A DNA stretch of 64,000 nt, taken from the NCBI RefSeq assembly GCF_023343835.1, contig NC_064449.1, forward strand, positions 806,001 through 870,000, written 5' to 3'. The notes below the pieces were generated by a model. The model worked only from the letters and a program-made list of their open reading frames with translations, had not been told where the DNA came from and made no database searches. This DNA is from Lagopus muta (taxonomy: Eukaryota > Chordata > Aves > Galliformes > Phasianidae). Both the position numbers and the translations under genes were made by a program. Of the stretch, positions 50,701 through 62,329 are shown in pieces; position 1 is the stretch's first letter, and the number at the start of each line of letters is the position of its first letter.

Positions 50701-52229
50701 TTCAGCGCCTGTCTGCTGTACTCTCTTTCACTCAGACGCCCTCGCTGGCATTGAAAAGAGCAGGATGTGTAAGGAAGCCACTCCAGGCAACTGCCTTGGC
50801 CGTTCTCTCAGTCCTCAAGGCAAGAGGAAGAGAGAGCAAGCAACACACAGAGCTGTCAGTGGCCCGTTGTCAGCCGGACAGTCACAGCTCTGAAAGGCCT
50901 GTCAGATCAGGATGGCTCCAGCGGGTCAGCAGGGATGCGCCCCCCCTTCCTCTCTGCTATGCTCTCTGCCTTTAATGTTTCTGACTTCGGTGCAGCTGCA
51001 GGGGAATGAAGGGAGCCTTGTGGCTATACAGCTCATGCTCTTCTCCTATCACAGACCCACCTTAGGGGAGGAGACCAGTCTAAATCTTACCCGCATCCAC
51101 TTCAGTTTACAGCAAATCCCTGTCACTACTCTGCTGCATGGTGGAGTCCTCTGCGCAACATGCTCCACAGATTACCATCCCTGTTGGTTTAAATCCCTCA
51201 GCAGGTCTGCCAGGAGAAAGGATTTTCCTTCCTAGATGAGGAATTGTTTCCATAGTTCTCCGGCAAATGGATCTGAGATAGCCAGGCTGTGGGGGCAAGA
51301 CAAAGAGCTGGATCTTTACAACTGAGCATGCAGGAAGCTGGTTAAAAATCCTGTATTCTCTTTCCCCTTCTGCCAACAGAATAGCAACCTGTTACTATCC
51401 TTTCAGAATAACAAAGTATTACCTTCTGTGAAGGCCCTCGGGGCCAGATATGACTGTGAAATTGCAGTAGGAAAAAGAACTGCAGTGGTGTGGCTCCTTC
51501 ATGACTTTCAGTGGGTGATCTGAAGCTTCCCATGCCACATGGCAAACCTGGGCATTAAGTTTATAAGGACTCATGGTGGCAGAGACCTGAAGGTTCTTAC
51601 AGATCTTTAGCAGCAAACAGAACATTCTCTCTTACCCTCAAAGCCTCCAGTTACACAGAGAGATGAATCTTTGAAAAAATTGCTTTAGCTACTCTGGCAC
51701 AAAAGTCCATTGGCCCATTGTTTCCCATTCTTTTCTTTTTTTAATTTCCCCTGCACTTCTGTAACTCATACTTCCTTTACTCTTCCTCTTATTCCAAACA
51801 CGTTGCTGTTTTTGCCTTTTCACACTGCCTGACATTGACCACTTTGTCCACACCACTAAATCCCCTCTGCTACAGAGGGAAGGCAGGAATGCCATCTTCA
51901 TCTCTCTTCATTGTTGGTTTTGTTAATGCATAACAAATGCAAAGTGTAAGTAGGCCATTCTGGGTTTCAAGCAAGTCAGTAATTTCAATTTAATAAATAT
52001 CTTTTGTCTTTATGTTTACTCATAATTTTGTCAGGCAGCAATTTCAGAAATGCCCATAACACTGTCACCTTCAGCCTGACAGACCTGGGCTCCAAGGTAA
52101 GATGGACTCCCAAAGACCAACTCCACAAAGCTACTTAGGCAGCCTAGGACACACACCTTGGACCAACCTTCTTCTCTCAACTATTCACTTTGAAGTCAAG
52201 AGGAGACAGGTCTAACTTATTCAGTGCTT
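47741..52229. other. noncoding filler
   Basis: Purine-rich patch at 47763-47860, then an inverted repeat at 47901-47938, then AT-rich unique DNA. From about 48.8 to 51.6 kb G+C is slightly higher. No gene, no interspersed repeat recognised. Confidence 0.5.
47901..47938. repeat. inverted repeat, 17-bp arms, 4-nt loop
   Basis: Left arm GTCCTAACACACAAATA (47901-47917), loop GATA, right arm TATTTGTGTATTAGGAC (47922-47938). Sixteen of 17 positions pair; the one mismatch would be a G-U wobble if the minus strand were transcribed. Pairing stops at once outside the arms. Confidence 0.92.
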
Positions 52230-52430
52230 TTGTAAAGATCAGCAGGTATTTCAGATACCTAGAAAGCTGTGTAAATCTGGCCTCGAGGCTCCGACCCTCC
52301 AAAAAGGCATTTAAAGCTCCCAGCCTCCACTGCCTTCAGTAGAAAATAGGCACCTTAATACATTTGTAAATCCAGTGCTCATGCCTAAATCACCTTTGAA
52401 AATGGCACACAGTGAAAGTCAATACCACAC
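52230..52430 (+). repeat. ancient amniote interspersed repeat (unnamed)
   Basis: Word order AGATACCTAGAAAGCTGTGT, AAATCTGGCCTCGAGGCTCC, AAAAAGGCATTTAAAGCTCC, AAAATAGGCACCTTAATACA, CTCATGCCTAAATCACC and TTTGAAAATGGC. I recall this pattern as a dispersed old repeat of birds and reptiles; I cannot give its database name with certainty. No coding potential. Confidence 0.4.
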
Positions 52431-53455
52431 AACAGCACACAGGGCAGAGGTCCCTAAGCTGCTAAATCCACCACACAGTAGAGCAGAAGGCTGCCTGGGT
52501 GCCCTGCAGTCCAGAAGCAGCCTGGCTACATTAGTAGGTTGCTACATTCCCACTAATAAGCCCCACCTGGTGAAGACATGCCCTGAGGCCTCTATGTCAC
52601 TTAGGTGCTTTTAAAATGTTGTCCTTCCACTAAATCCAGCTCCCAATCAGTCTAATGGCAATTCCACCCCCTTGGCTCCACTTCTCAAGCATTTATGTCA
52701 CTGGAATTTGCTCACACAAGCATGTCAGTTGTTTTTCTCCAGTAAATATAGATATCCACATATAAATCACAGTATTTGCTCACGAAACTTCCCCAACAAA
52801 CTTGTATATAGAAACACAATTACTTGAGGGAGTCCTGACAAGCAAGAATTCAATGCAAGATTGCTAGGCAGCTCATAAATTTGGCTCACTTCTGTCGTTC
52901 TCCCTCAGTCAGGAAGGAACCTAGCTATTTTTAAATCTGGATTCATGTACGTAGCCAAATATAATGTTCTTTCTTCTGTGAAAGAGAACAGGAAAAGATT
53001 TTAAATGTCCTAACATTTCCTAGGCTAGCTTATCTCTCTGTCATTCTCCCCAGGAGGGACCCACTGTCTGCCTTGTCTGTTTACACTACCATTTTTATTT
53101 TCTTTTTCTTTTCTTTTTTAGGCCAAAGCCATCTTTTACTACACATTAGTACAAGGCCTGGTGCAACGAGACCAGCCTACTCAGGGTATTGCTGTCGTAG
53201 GAAGAGTAGGTCTGTGTGGGGTAGTATATGGCAACATATAGATCCTCGTTTCCCTAAGGGATTAACACGCAGGTCTATGCCAAGAGCGCATGCCAAAATG
53301 TCACAAGAAATTAAGAAATAAAACCAAGAAATAGAGATAACGCTTTCTCAGATATGGGAAGCTTACATCTACCCACATATAATTTCCTGGGACCCCAGCA
53401 CGGTATTCTTCTCTGGTGGAACTGTTCCCAGGCTTAAGTATAAACAAGTACTTTT
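52431..53455. other. noncoding filler
   Basis: Unique sequence. At 53091-53119 a T/C tract ends in AG (53120-53121) and two frames stay open for 39 or more codons afterwards, but no family is recognised and no donor or partner exon is apparent. Not called as an exon. Confidence 0.45.
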
Positions 53456-53905
53456 GTACTTTTTTGGATCGCAGCCCGCGCTGTCTGGCAGAGTGATAAC
53501 TCCCAAAGCTGATGAGCTTGGTGTGAATGCCTAGACACTAAGGCAGCCAGACACAGGCCTTTCAAAACACATCATTATTAAACAGAGGTGTGGGTGGGAG
53601 GAGAATTCAGATCAGAAAGACACACCCAAGGTTACCACATTGTGTTCTAATTTTAACACTTCTTCTGACCCAGCGGCAGTACCTCTCTGGCTGTAGCTCA
53701 TAATACCTACAAATCCAGGAAGCCATTATGATTCTCCAGGGTCAAAGGTTGCTGGCATTGTAATTCGCTTCCTCCTTTGGAGATTTAATTTTGGAAATAT
53801 TTTTAATTGCCATTCTACATGACATTGTCTCTCAGATAACCAAGGAATGATTTTTCTATTTGTCCACTATGACTCAACCAATCAAATGAAAAACGAAAAA
53901 CAACA
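53456..53905. promoter_or_regulatory. candidate conserved noncoding element
   Basis: Unique block with CAGCCCGCGCTG, CATCATTATTAAACAGAGG, GGGTCAAAGGTTG (a DR1-type nuclear-receptor word, 53739-53751), GGCATTGTAATTCGC, GGAGATTTAATTTTGG and ACTCAACCAATCAAATG. No coding signature. Regulatory role is inference. Confidence 0.3.
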
Positions 53906-55325
53906 ACAACAATACTCTTTAGGACAATGATTTAATAGCAACGCAGCCTTTGTAGAGTGGCTGTTCAACAGTCTCAGCACTCAGCTCCAAAAATAGGAGG
54001 GTGGTGCCTCTCATACCTAGGGTGTAAGGATTAAATACACTGACACGCTGTCAGTCTTGAAATTCATTGTAAACAGTCTCCCCAGCCCTTAAGATCTCCC
54101 CTCCAATTAAGGACTGTTCCATGCTCGTGGAGATAAAAATTTCAGCAGCCTTGAGCAGCACTGGCTACTTGGTTCCTCACTGCTCCACCCACTGGTCCTT
54201 AATCTTCATATGTGCCAGGTCTGTCCAGGCTTTTCTCCCCAAAAATCTCCGTGGTTTTCTTTTGGCCCTGCCTCCTTCCCATGTTCGTTTTCCATTACTT
54301 GTTCTGTGAACTCCTACTTCCTCCCTTTTCTCGGCTGTTGTTAATAGCCTGACCACAATACTCACTTATGTTTGTAACACTGAGGACCTTTCAGCAATGC
54401 CTTCTGAAAAAGTCTTAAAGAATTGCAACGTGGCTGATGTTACACAAATAAAAAATAGAATAGAGATAGAATGTCATCCAAAAGAAAAGCATCTCACCCT
54501 TAACATAATCCAAGGCTGCAGGAGTTGTTTAGTTTCTCATTCTGCCCTGGTTTCTCTCATCAGTAACTTGATCATTTTTGCTATTAATCATTCTTCTTTC
54601 ATGGCAGCCATGGACCATAAAGGATGCACTGTGCAAGCACCCAGAAAGTTACAGGTTCCATCCCAGGTAGCTGGAAGGCCATGAAGACAAAATACAAAAA
54701 GGAAATAAGAGTGAAAGTGACTCAGCCAAGTCCTAAGGTATGGCTGTGGCTGATCCAAGAACAGAAGCTGCTTTTCTAAGCTTCCTAGTTAGCGTGGCAG
54801 GCTGCTGTTAGTACAGAAGCTCTTTGGATAAGGCTTAAACTACACTGACAATTTGTTTTCAAACATACAAGAACAAACAATACATTTGACTCACTCTATG
54901 GCTCCGTTTCCCTGACATACGAGAAGCTCTTTTTCATTCATAGTACTCTTGTTCATCTTTATCTGGAAGACAAAAACATTACAGAAGAGAAGCCCCGTTT
55001 GCGTTAGGTTGGAGCCCAGCACCTAGCACATTGGAGTGTGAATCTTCCAATGGGGACAGAATGTGCTGTTATAATGCTATTTGTAAGGAAAGGTCAGGCT
55101 ATAATAGACCTGAGCAAATATGAGTTAAAAAAGAAAACGCGTTCGATACAATTTAAAGAGATTTACATCCTTCTGCATCTGTAACATTTTTGTTCCACCC
55201 TCTGTCAGGAATTAATGCTTTACTTAAAGAAAATGCTGCACTCCTTTCAGGCTTTCAAGGTGCTAAGGACTAAATCCTTTCAGACCCTCCCCCTCCCCCA
55301 ACAAAATCAGCCTTTAGGATTAACA
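53906..55325. other. noncoding filler
   Basis: Unique AT-rich sequence; a short (CAA)n run sits just before it near 53900. No gene and no interspersed repeat recognised. Confidence 0.5.
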
Positions 55326-55329
55326 GCTT

Positions 55330-55690
55330 ACCCCCAACAGTCCGCCCAGTTGTGCTGCTGGCAAGGAGGAGGACTGTAAGGGAATTAAAGCACTTTCAGC
55401 CCTGTTGACACCATGAACCAAAGAGGAGGGGTGGGGTGGGCTGAAAAGGAAGTGTTACAAGTCAGACCCTGCTGGAGAAAGTGTGAACAAGCCAATTAAA
55501 TCCTGACACTTCTGGACAAAGAGGTCTCTTAGGAAGAAAGAGATTAGCACCTCCTATTCATCAACAAGCAGCAGCCAGCCCAGACCGACGGCAGGCGCTG
55601 CGGCTGCAGAAGCTTTCCAGGGGCTGCGGATGTATCTCAAATAGCGATGCGAATGAATGCCTGCCCTGCTGTCGTTGTTGGATGTATTTA
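55330..55690. promoter_or_regulatory. candidate conserved noncoding element with CpG cluster
   Basis: Contains AAGGGAATTAAAGCAC and CCAATTAAATCCTG (55492-55505, identical to 14924-14937), then a CpG cluster at 55584-55673 (ACCGACGGCAGGCGCTGCGG and neighbours). Open frames are short. The clustering of CpG next to TAAT-type words resembles the 20.9-kb and 47.3-kb blocks. Confidence 0.32.
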
Positions 55691-58125
55691 GAGGAATGAG
55701 GATCTGGATGAGTGTTCAGGCTCTTGATGGATCTAGGAACAATCAGAAAGTATAAAGCTTTTTCAGAAATCACCATGATGCATGCAGTAAGGCTGCACTG
55801 GACCTGGAATGACAGAAGGGCCCTGCAAACCTGCATGTTGGGCTTTTAAAGGCTCCAGTTTAAAACAAAACAAAACAAAAATAATGGCAGGAGGTGTAGC
55901 TTTCCTAGAAGAAGAAAAATATGCAAACCAAGGCATATAAAACGTCTGTTAAGGTGTTGTAAATGAGGCTACAGAAGTACTAGACACTAAGTTCCTTGGA
56001 CATGCTTCATTTCTGATTGTGCTTTCATTCTGAGAGTACAATTTCCAATATCATTCACTTGACAGCAGCTGTTGGTCACCGGTGCAGCTCACTTTCTTTT
56101 ACAAACTGCTATACTTCCTACTTGTTTAGATAATAACAGTTTCAAATATAGCCTGAAGTTTGACAAGGCCCAATAAAGCCTATGTCGAGGCTCTGAGGTG
56201 AATGATTCCATGTTTACCTACCTAAGGCAAGCCGCCAGAACGCAAGCAGGTGACGTGGTTACTGGAACAGGAAATACATACTTTTTTTTATATAGCAAGT
56301 TGTGTGCTAACTATCTTTGAAAACTATGATCACGTTGAGACTTCTTGTTTCTCTTGCTTGCCTTTTAGTTTTACACTCAGCACAAGATACTTAATGCCAC
56401 CGATACCATTAAGATTTTAAGAATCTTTTCCTTCCATTCAATCAACACATGCATATCTATAGGAATCATTGCCCAAGTAAGACTGTCTACAAATCAGGTC
56501 CAAAATTCATATATAGGTCAGTTGAGGTACCTTAATACAACTGACTTTTGCTTAACTCAGCAACAAAATTATCTTCAGTGAATTATCTTCATATGTCCTG
56601 GGTTCACATACTGCGTGTGTTGTGTGTTGTTACTGTGTGGCTGTAACTTTGCTGTCTCTGCTATAGGTCTCAGGTGGACCTTCTACAGCCTGAGTTAAAA
56701 GGACACGTACCATTTGATGGTTTCCTTGAACCTCTCCACACCTCATTCCCTTGCTGTTGACATAATGCCAGTGAAAGCACAAGGATGGAGAGCTGGGTTA
56801 TTAATGTGAGTAGTCAAGAGGAAGCGAGAAGCCTGAACTACCAACTACTAATGAGAGCTGATCAAATGCTTGACATTTTTTGTGGCTATTCAACTCATGA
56901 ATTCATTTTGCCTATGTTCTTGTTCCTTTGGGGTTCACTTTCCACAAACAGCCCAGCCAACAAGTTTCTTGGCAGGAAAAATATCAGAAGCAGCCAAGTC
57001 CTAAAGAAACATTTAGAGAAAACTTGTGGAAAAGGGATTTTTAGGTTCTCTTACTCAAATTTCATTCAAGGAATTGGTTCTGTTGTACGTGTTCACCTTG
57101 TCAGAGTACAGAAAGATGCTACATGATCAAATGATCCAAGAAAAAAATTGACCAAATGAGTTCACTTCTGGACTTCAAATATTCACACCCAGATGCTTGC
57201 CATTTGCCAACATTTTCCAGGCAGCTATTTAAAAATTAAAAAAATTTCTCAAAGACCAGAAGCTATTTGCAAAGTAATTTTTAGAAAATCTCACCACTAA
57301 CCTGAGCTTCATCCACATGCACAAAATGTGTCTGTGACAGCAGCGTTAACCAGCAGGAATGGGACATCACTGAGCAGTTATCCAGGCCTGAAATGCTGAA
57401 ATGTATGCTCTCCAGAATGGACTGAGACCATCTTCATTTGTATTTTTAATTGCTTGTGCCATCTTACAGTTCTGCCTGTGGCAATGAAGGACAGTAGACC
57501 TTTCCCTTTACACCTTGGGAGACTTTCTGAAGTGGTTCTGCTTATAAAGCACAAGGACTTGCAACTACATTCTGGGAACATAACTAGAACAAAAATGTCT
57601 TCTTCACAATTTGGCTGCTCGTACTTGGCCAATTTCAGAGAAGTACCTTAGCTGCAGATAACTTTAGTGACCTTAGTAAGAGAATAAATATATTGTCCAT
57701 ATCCAAGCTGAGATCTTTCTATTTCTAAGTTCTGTGAACTTAAAAACTACCCTTCAGTCAAATAGATACACATTGAGTTAGGTGAGCATAATGAGAAGAA
57801 AGCATCCTTCAGTATGTATGCAACTGTAAAAGAAGTTTACATCTTTCAGTTGAACCAGTGGCTTTCTATATCAGAGATCATTAAAGAAAAGTGAGTTAGG
57901 TTGGTCTGTTTGGTATTTTGATTTAAAACCTTCCAAGTCTTTCTCCTTAGGGCGTGTGATCACTGGGTCTCACTGTGTTGGGCTCTTTTCCCTTCTCCTC
58001 TTGCATTTAATCACAACATTACTAATGAAAACAAAAAAGAAACTCTAGCTGCGCCTTGCATGATTTAAGGACCAAGTAAACAGTACTTAACAGTTCTAAT
58101 TGAAGGTCAGTAAATCCCCAAGAGA
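55691..58125. other. noncoding filler
   Basis: AT-rich unique DNA with a (CAAAA)n run. A 113-codon open frame (56785-57126, +) has no recognised domain. No interspersed repeat recognised. Confidence 0.5.
55862..55881. repeat. (CAAAA)n microsatellite
   Basis: Three to four CAAAA units. Confidence 0.88.
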
Positions 58126-58420
58126 TTAAATGAATCCTGCAGCGAGATGTGTAAATCTCACTGCCTTTTACTGCGTCCCAGCCAAGACCTTGTGCTCAGT
58201 TGTGCAAGACTTAATAAACGTGGTATGCACTTAATCAAAACCATTTTGCCACCAAAGGGGCAGCGAGTGTAAATCTCAATTACTCTTGGCACTAAACCAT
58301 TGGCACAAAGAGGCCCACCGATGCCAAATATCATCAGGGGCTGACTTCTAGCGCCTAGTTAGCTGTCTGGCACTGCTTGCAGGTCTAAATGCCCATTTTG
58401 CTGCTCAGCAGGGGGAAACC
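58126..58420. promoter_or_regulatory. candidate conserved noncoding element
   Basis: Unique block with an internal imperfect repeat, CAGCGAGATGTGTAAATCTC (58140-58159, then A) and CAGCGAGTGTAAATCTCA (58261-58278). It has TTAATAAAC (58211-58219) followed by CACTTAA (58228-58234), as in the 32.9-kb block. It also has three NFI-type half sites: TTGGC at 58286-58290 and 58300-58304, and GCCAA at 58323-58327. No coding signature. Among the better candidate enhancers here. Confidence 0.38.
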
Positions 58421-59925
58421 CAGATGGGGAAAATAAAACACTAGAAAGGATAGCAAACGTATAGGCGTTTTGCTTCTCTCCATCTCACACTCTGCTTGCC
58501 CTCTGCCAGCTCTCACCCCAATTTAGTAACTATTAATAAGCTGAAGCATGGAGTTTTGGCAACAGCATAACTATTTGCAGTTAAACTTTCTTAGATTTAA
58601 CAAACCCATCAAAGTTTATGTTCCAAATTGTATTTCCAGGTTTAATGGCTGGTGCGTGGAGAATACTCTTGAAAATCTTTGTGACTTTGATTTCTTTTTC
58701 AGCAGTCAGAATTCAGAATGGGCAAAGGAAGACTGACCCGCCAATAACTCACAATGGCCACCTTTGACATTTTACTGTGCCAAGATCAGCTACTGAAATA
58801 AAATTGAGGCAAAGATACTTAAAAGTGTAAGTTACTAATAATTCTGGTGTTATCTCAAAAGCTTGAATCTCTCGGCACTTTGATATCCTAAGGTGCTGAT
58901 CAAGATCTCTAAATCTGTTCTAGTATCTCAGCAGCACTTTTTTTCATGGCACTGCAGGTGACACACATGTCACTGGCTTTCCAAGTCTTAAAATTAAGCA
59001 TTAATTCCAAACTACCCATTGTGAAACAGGGGCCTAGATGTATCTGAGGAGTGGCTTTTGAAAGTAGCTCAGTGTTTCTTTCTGTTATTCATAAAGGAGC
59101 CTAAGGTAAATATTTGAGGCAGACTAAAACTGAGATGTGCACAAAACCCCACAAAGCTTATTTCTTCCTGTGTACAACACTGAAATCAACAGTAGGTTCA
59201 TAGAACTTGATTATAGCCTCAAGACCAGAAGTTTCTAAACTAAAGATTACAAGATGAGGGTTGTTATGTAGGTGTTGTCAAAGGGTCAAAAGAAATCCAA
59301 CATTTTATGCCAGCATTTGACATTGTGAGCATTTTTGAACAGGGGCTTACAACCTAACATACATGTGTGACACTGTTCTGCACAAAACCACAACAAGAGA
59401 TACTTGGGAGTGTTTTGTAATTCAAGATAAACTAACAGAGGCAACATCATGTCTCAGAAGAAATAAATTAATGCCATACATTTGCTAGATTGCATGCCTG
59501 TGCTGCACCTTGTCCCTAGGGAAATATGACAGGTATCATCTGTTACAGCTTTATGCAAATCCTTCGCCTGTCTCATAACATCTTTTGTGTTGAATACAGA
59601 GAAATCTTTTATCTCTTCTGCTTCTTAAACATAAAGTTTGCATACAGTATTTGGCCTAACCAGGGTACGTCTAAAGAACTGAAGGCATCAGTGCTTTCCA
59701 GACAACCAGGGACCGCACTGCAAGGCAATCTCCTCCTCTCAGGTCCTGCCCTCATTCCTCCCAGTTCTGCAAAGTTCTTCTCCATTGACAGTAATTGCAG
59801 AACAGCAGCTAATTACACAAGTAGCGCACTGAAATTAGAAATAAATGTATTGTCATTTGTAGACTGGGACAATAATATCATATTCCCATCAGCCAGCAGC
59901 AAATAGCTAAAAGTGCACAAACTTC
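58421..59925. other. noncoding filler
   Basis: Unique sequence. A 126-codon open frame (59526-59906, +) has no recognised domain. The stretch 59020-59130 carries GGGGCCTAGATGTATCTGAG-type words faintly like the old repeat at 52230, too weak to call. Confidence 0.45.
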
Positions 59926-60274
59926 TCTTACCTTTCTGCTTTCACTTCTCTTCTTGCCACCTGTCTCATTCTATTGCTTTCTCTCTCTTTCATCTCTCAA
60001 GCACAATCACATGCTATTTCCTTTATTGCCTTCACGCCTCTTCATTCTTCATCATTTCTTCCTCTAAGCTTCACTATTCTTCTTAAGATATCTTCACATT
60101 TCCCCACCCCCATCTTCCATCTGACTTTTCCTATACTGTTCTTACTGCCCATTCCTTCACATTTAAGTTTCCCTTCCCAACCCCTTCTACCTTCCCCTCC
60201 CCCCTTTCTCTTTCCCCCTTCCCATTATTTCACTTTTCCCTTCTACCTTTTTACTCTCTCCTCTCCTCCCCCAG
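59926..60274. repeat. long pyrimidine-biased tract
   Basis: About 350 bp in which the + strand is dominated by C and T, becoming almost pure at 60165-60272, and ending CCCCCAG at 60274. Non-periodic. Like the tract at 14256-14650 it directly abuts a candidate regulatory block. A 119-codon open frame through it is a composition artefact (Ser/Pro/Leu/Phe). Confidence 0.75.
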
Positions 60275-60480
60275 TGCGCCTGGAGCTCAAGCAGAAAGTC
60301 GGCTGGAGCCTTAATTGCTGCTCCCCTGGCTGACATCAATTGGAGATGACATCTCCTGAACACAGAGCTGCAGCCGTCTTTTTGCATATTCGCTTTGTCT
60401 GGGTGCATCAGGAGAGATGTCACAACCAAAAAGCTAGAAGCCATCGAAGAATCAGGGAGCCACAGAGATCATTGTGAAGC
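60275..60480. promoter_or_regulatory. candidate conserved noncoding element
   Basis: Unique block with GGAGCCTTAATTGCTGC, a perfect odd palindrome GGAGATGACATCTCC (60342-60356), TTTTTGCATATTCGC (near POU octamer) and CAGGAGAGATGTCACAACC. It follows a pyrimidine tract ending in AG, so an exon is a formal alternative, but only 18 codons stay open from that AG in the one frame I checked. Regulatory element preferred. Confidence 0.35.
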
Positions 60481-61451
60481 TAGCATGAAACATTGAAGAG
60501 GTTGGTAAATCTTGCTTCCACAACGGGTTCTCCAGGCTTTCTGCACCGTTGGTCTCAGGCTCAGAGCATTTACAGGATCTGACATTTCAAAAGTTGCATA
60601 GTAATGTTACACCAGGGCTTTTAAACAAAACAAATGTTTGTGTTCAACTCCATTATGGCTCCGTGGCTCCCTGTGGGAGGGTGACTTTCCAGTAATTGAG
60701 CAAAGATGGTATTTCATAGCATAGGGGAAACTGAGCAGTTGCAGTGTTTTAGACCCGGTCTTCGACTGTGAAAATTAGATGCTCACAACATGGAGAAAAG
60801 GAACTATGTAGGCAGCTCTGTCAATGCACTCAGTGTGAAGACCTGACACAGAGGCTTCTGTGCATGTCTTCCCAACGAGATGCACGCTGTTTGCATCTCA
60901 GCACTCACATCCACACGGATTTCCTCCAATCTCTTAAATGAAGTTTTACAGTGCATCTTGCTCTTCCTTCTCTAGTCTCATAGTTTCCTCTTCAGATCCT
61001 TAAATCCAATTTAATCCTGTAAATACACTTTTCCAGGATCAGCAGAGATCTACTTGAACTACATAAATTTTAGGTGTTGCTTTGGTTCACATCAGCATAG
61101 TGAAGAGAATTTCCAACAGAGGCTGGAAGTTTTCTCACAGAAATTCCCCCTGTAGCTCACATAGAACAGTGCTTGAGTTTTGACCCTCAGAAATATTAGG
61201 GCTAGCACTCTAAACTGTACAGGAGAATACAAATAGTAAGGAAATACAGATGTCGAGTCTGAACAGGAGCGCTTCTTGATCACTGTTTGCTCATATACAT
61301 GAGCAAGCACACTAGCTGCTGTCATTCTTGTACACTAAAGAAGCAATTGAAAGTTGGTAAAGCTGGTAAAGAGTACTTTCTCACCAGATGAGCAAAAACT
61401 TGGTAGCAGTTACAGATGCTATATCCTATTTCAAGACTTTGTCTTATTTTC
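60481..61451. other. noncoding filler
   Basis: Unique DNA with no gene. CCAATTTAATCCTGT at 61006-61020 is a one-base variant of the 14-mer at 14924 and 55492. Confidence 0.5.
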
Positions 61452-61905
61452 ACAGAATTGTTTGAGTTGGAAGGGACCCATAGTGGTCACCTGGTCCAAT
61501 CCCCTGCAATGAACAGGAACACTTTTAGCACGATCAGTTGCTCAGGGATATGACATCCATCACCTCTGGGCAACCTGTGCCAGTGCCTCACCACCCATAT
61601 CATAAAGAACTTTTTCCTTATATTCAGATTAAATCTCCTCTCTTTTCCTTTGAAACTATTTCCCTTCATCCTGTCACAGCAGATCCTGCTGAAGAGTCTG
61701 TCTCTTCATTTCTTATAATCCCCCTTCAGATAATGAAAGGAAATTTAAAACTTACTGAAGCATATTTGATTTCCATTGCTGCAGTGAGACTACTAGGTAT
61801 CATCCACCAATTGTGTGGGCTGAACAGACAGCTGCTGTTCAAGTCTTCCATCTCATTTGCATTTCAGAACTCATGTTCAACACTTTAAGGCCCCTCCTGC
61901 CTACA
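61452..61905 (-). mobile_element. CR1 LINE, truncated, minus strand
   Basis: The + strand starts CAGAATTGTTTGAGTTGGAA, then GGTCACCTGGTCCAATCCCC, the CAGTGCCTCACCACCC block and TTCCCTTCATCCTGTCACAG. The inner part is diverged but still shows GTGGGCTGAACAGACAGCTG and AAGGCCCCTCCTGCC. About 450 bp, the longest CR1 copy here apart from the split one at 17.7 kb. Non-coding 3' part only. Confidence 0.88.
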
Positions 61906-62130
61906 GTAACATAAGCCAAACCCCTTTCAAATTTTTAACATACACCACCTCCAATTGTGCAGATAAACACATAACATGCACTCTCACGTGCATAAGCAAC
62001 TGCATGTGGTTCACATTACACAAGAGTCAAGAGTAATGTTTAGAGCAAGAAAGTTGTTTTATTTGGTGCCTCTGAGAGATTTGTTTTAAGGTTTTACCTG
62101 AAACAGACAGTAAATGTCATGCTAAAAGAA

Positions 62131-62150
62131 CCCCCCCCCCCCAAAAAAAA
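62131..62150. repeat. (C)12(A)8 junction
   Basis: Twelve cytosines directly followed by eight adenines. Confidence 0.97.
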
Positions 62151-62165
62151 CCCTATAATTTCACT

Positions 62166-62188
62166 TTTTTTTATTATTATTATTATTT
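62166..62188. repeat. (ATT)n microsatellite
   Basis: T run followed by about five ATT units. Confidence 0.9.
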
Positions 62189-62329
62189 AAAGACATCCAT
62201 GTTTCAATTAACCACCAGGCTGCAAGATTTGCTTTCATGGTTTTTTATGATTTTTAGTGTTCATGTTTTAATCCTCTTTCCCATGCTATTTTATTAACCA
62301 GAGGCAATCTGGTTAAGATGTGGACTGTG

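Larger units (their letters stand above)
61906..62325. other. noncoding filler with simple sequence
   Basis: Holds C12-A8 at 62131-62150 and a T8/(ATT)n stretch. No gene or dispersed repeat. Confidence 0.55.

Noticed and set aside
59974..60333. 119-codon Ser/Pro/Leu/Phe-rich open frame
   Set aside because: Direct consequence of the pyrimidine-biased tract, which rarely contains stop codons.
60275..60333. Possible exon after the pyrimidine tract and AG at 60274
   Set aside because: Only 18 codons before a stop in the frame examined, with no recognisable peptide and no visible partner exon.
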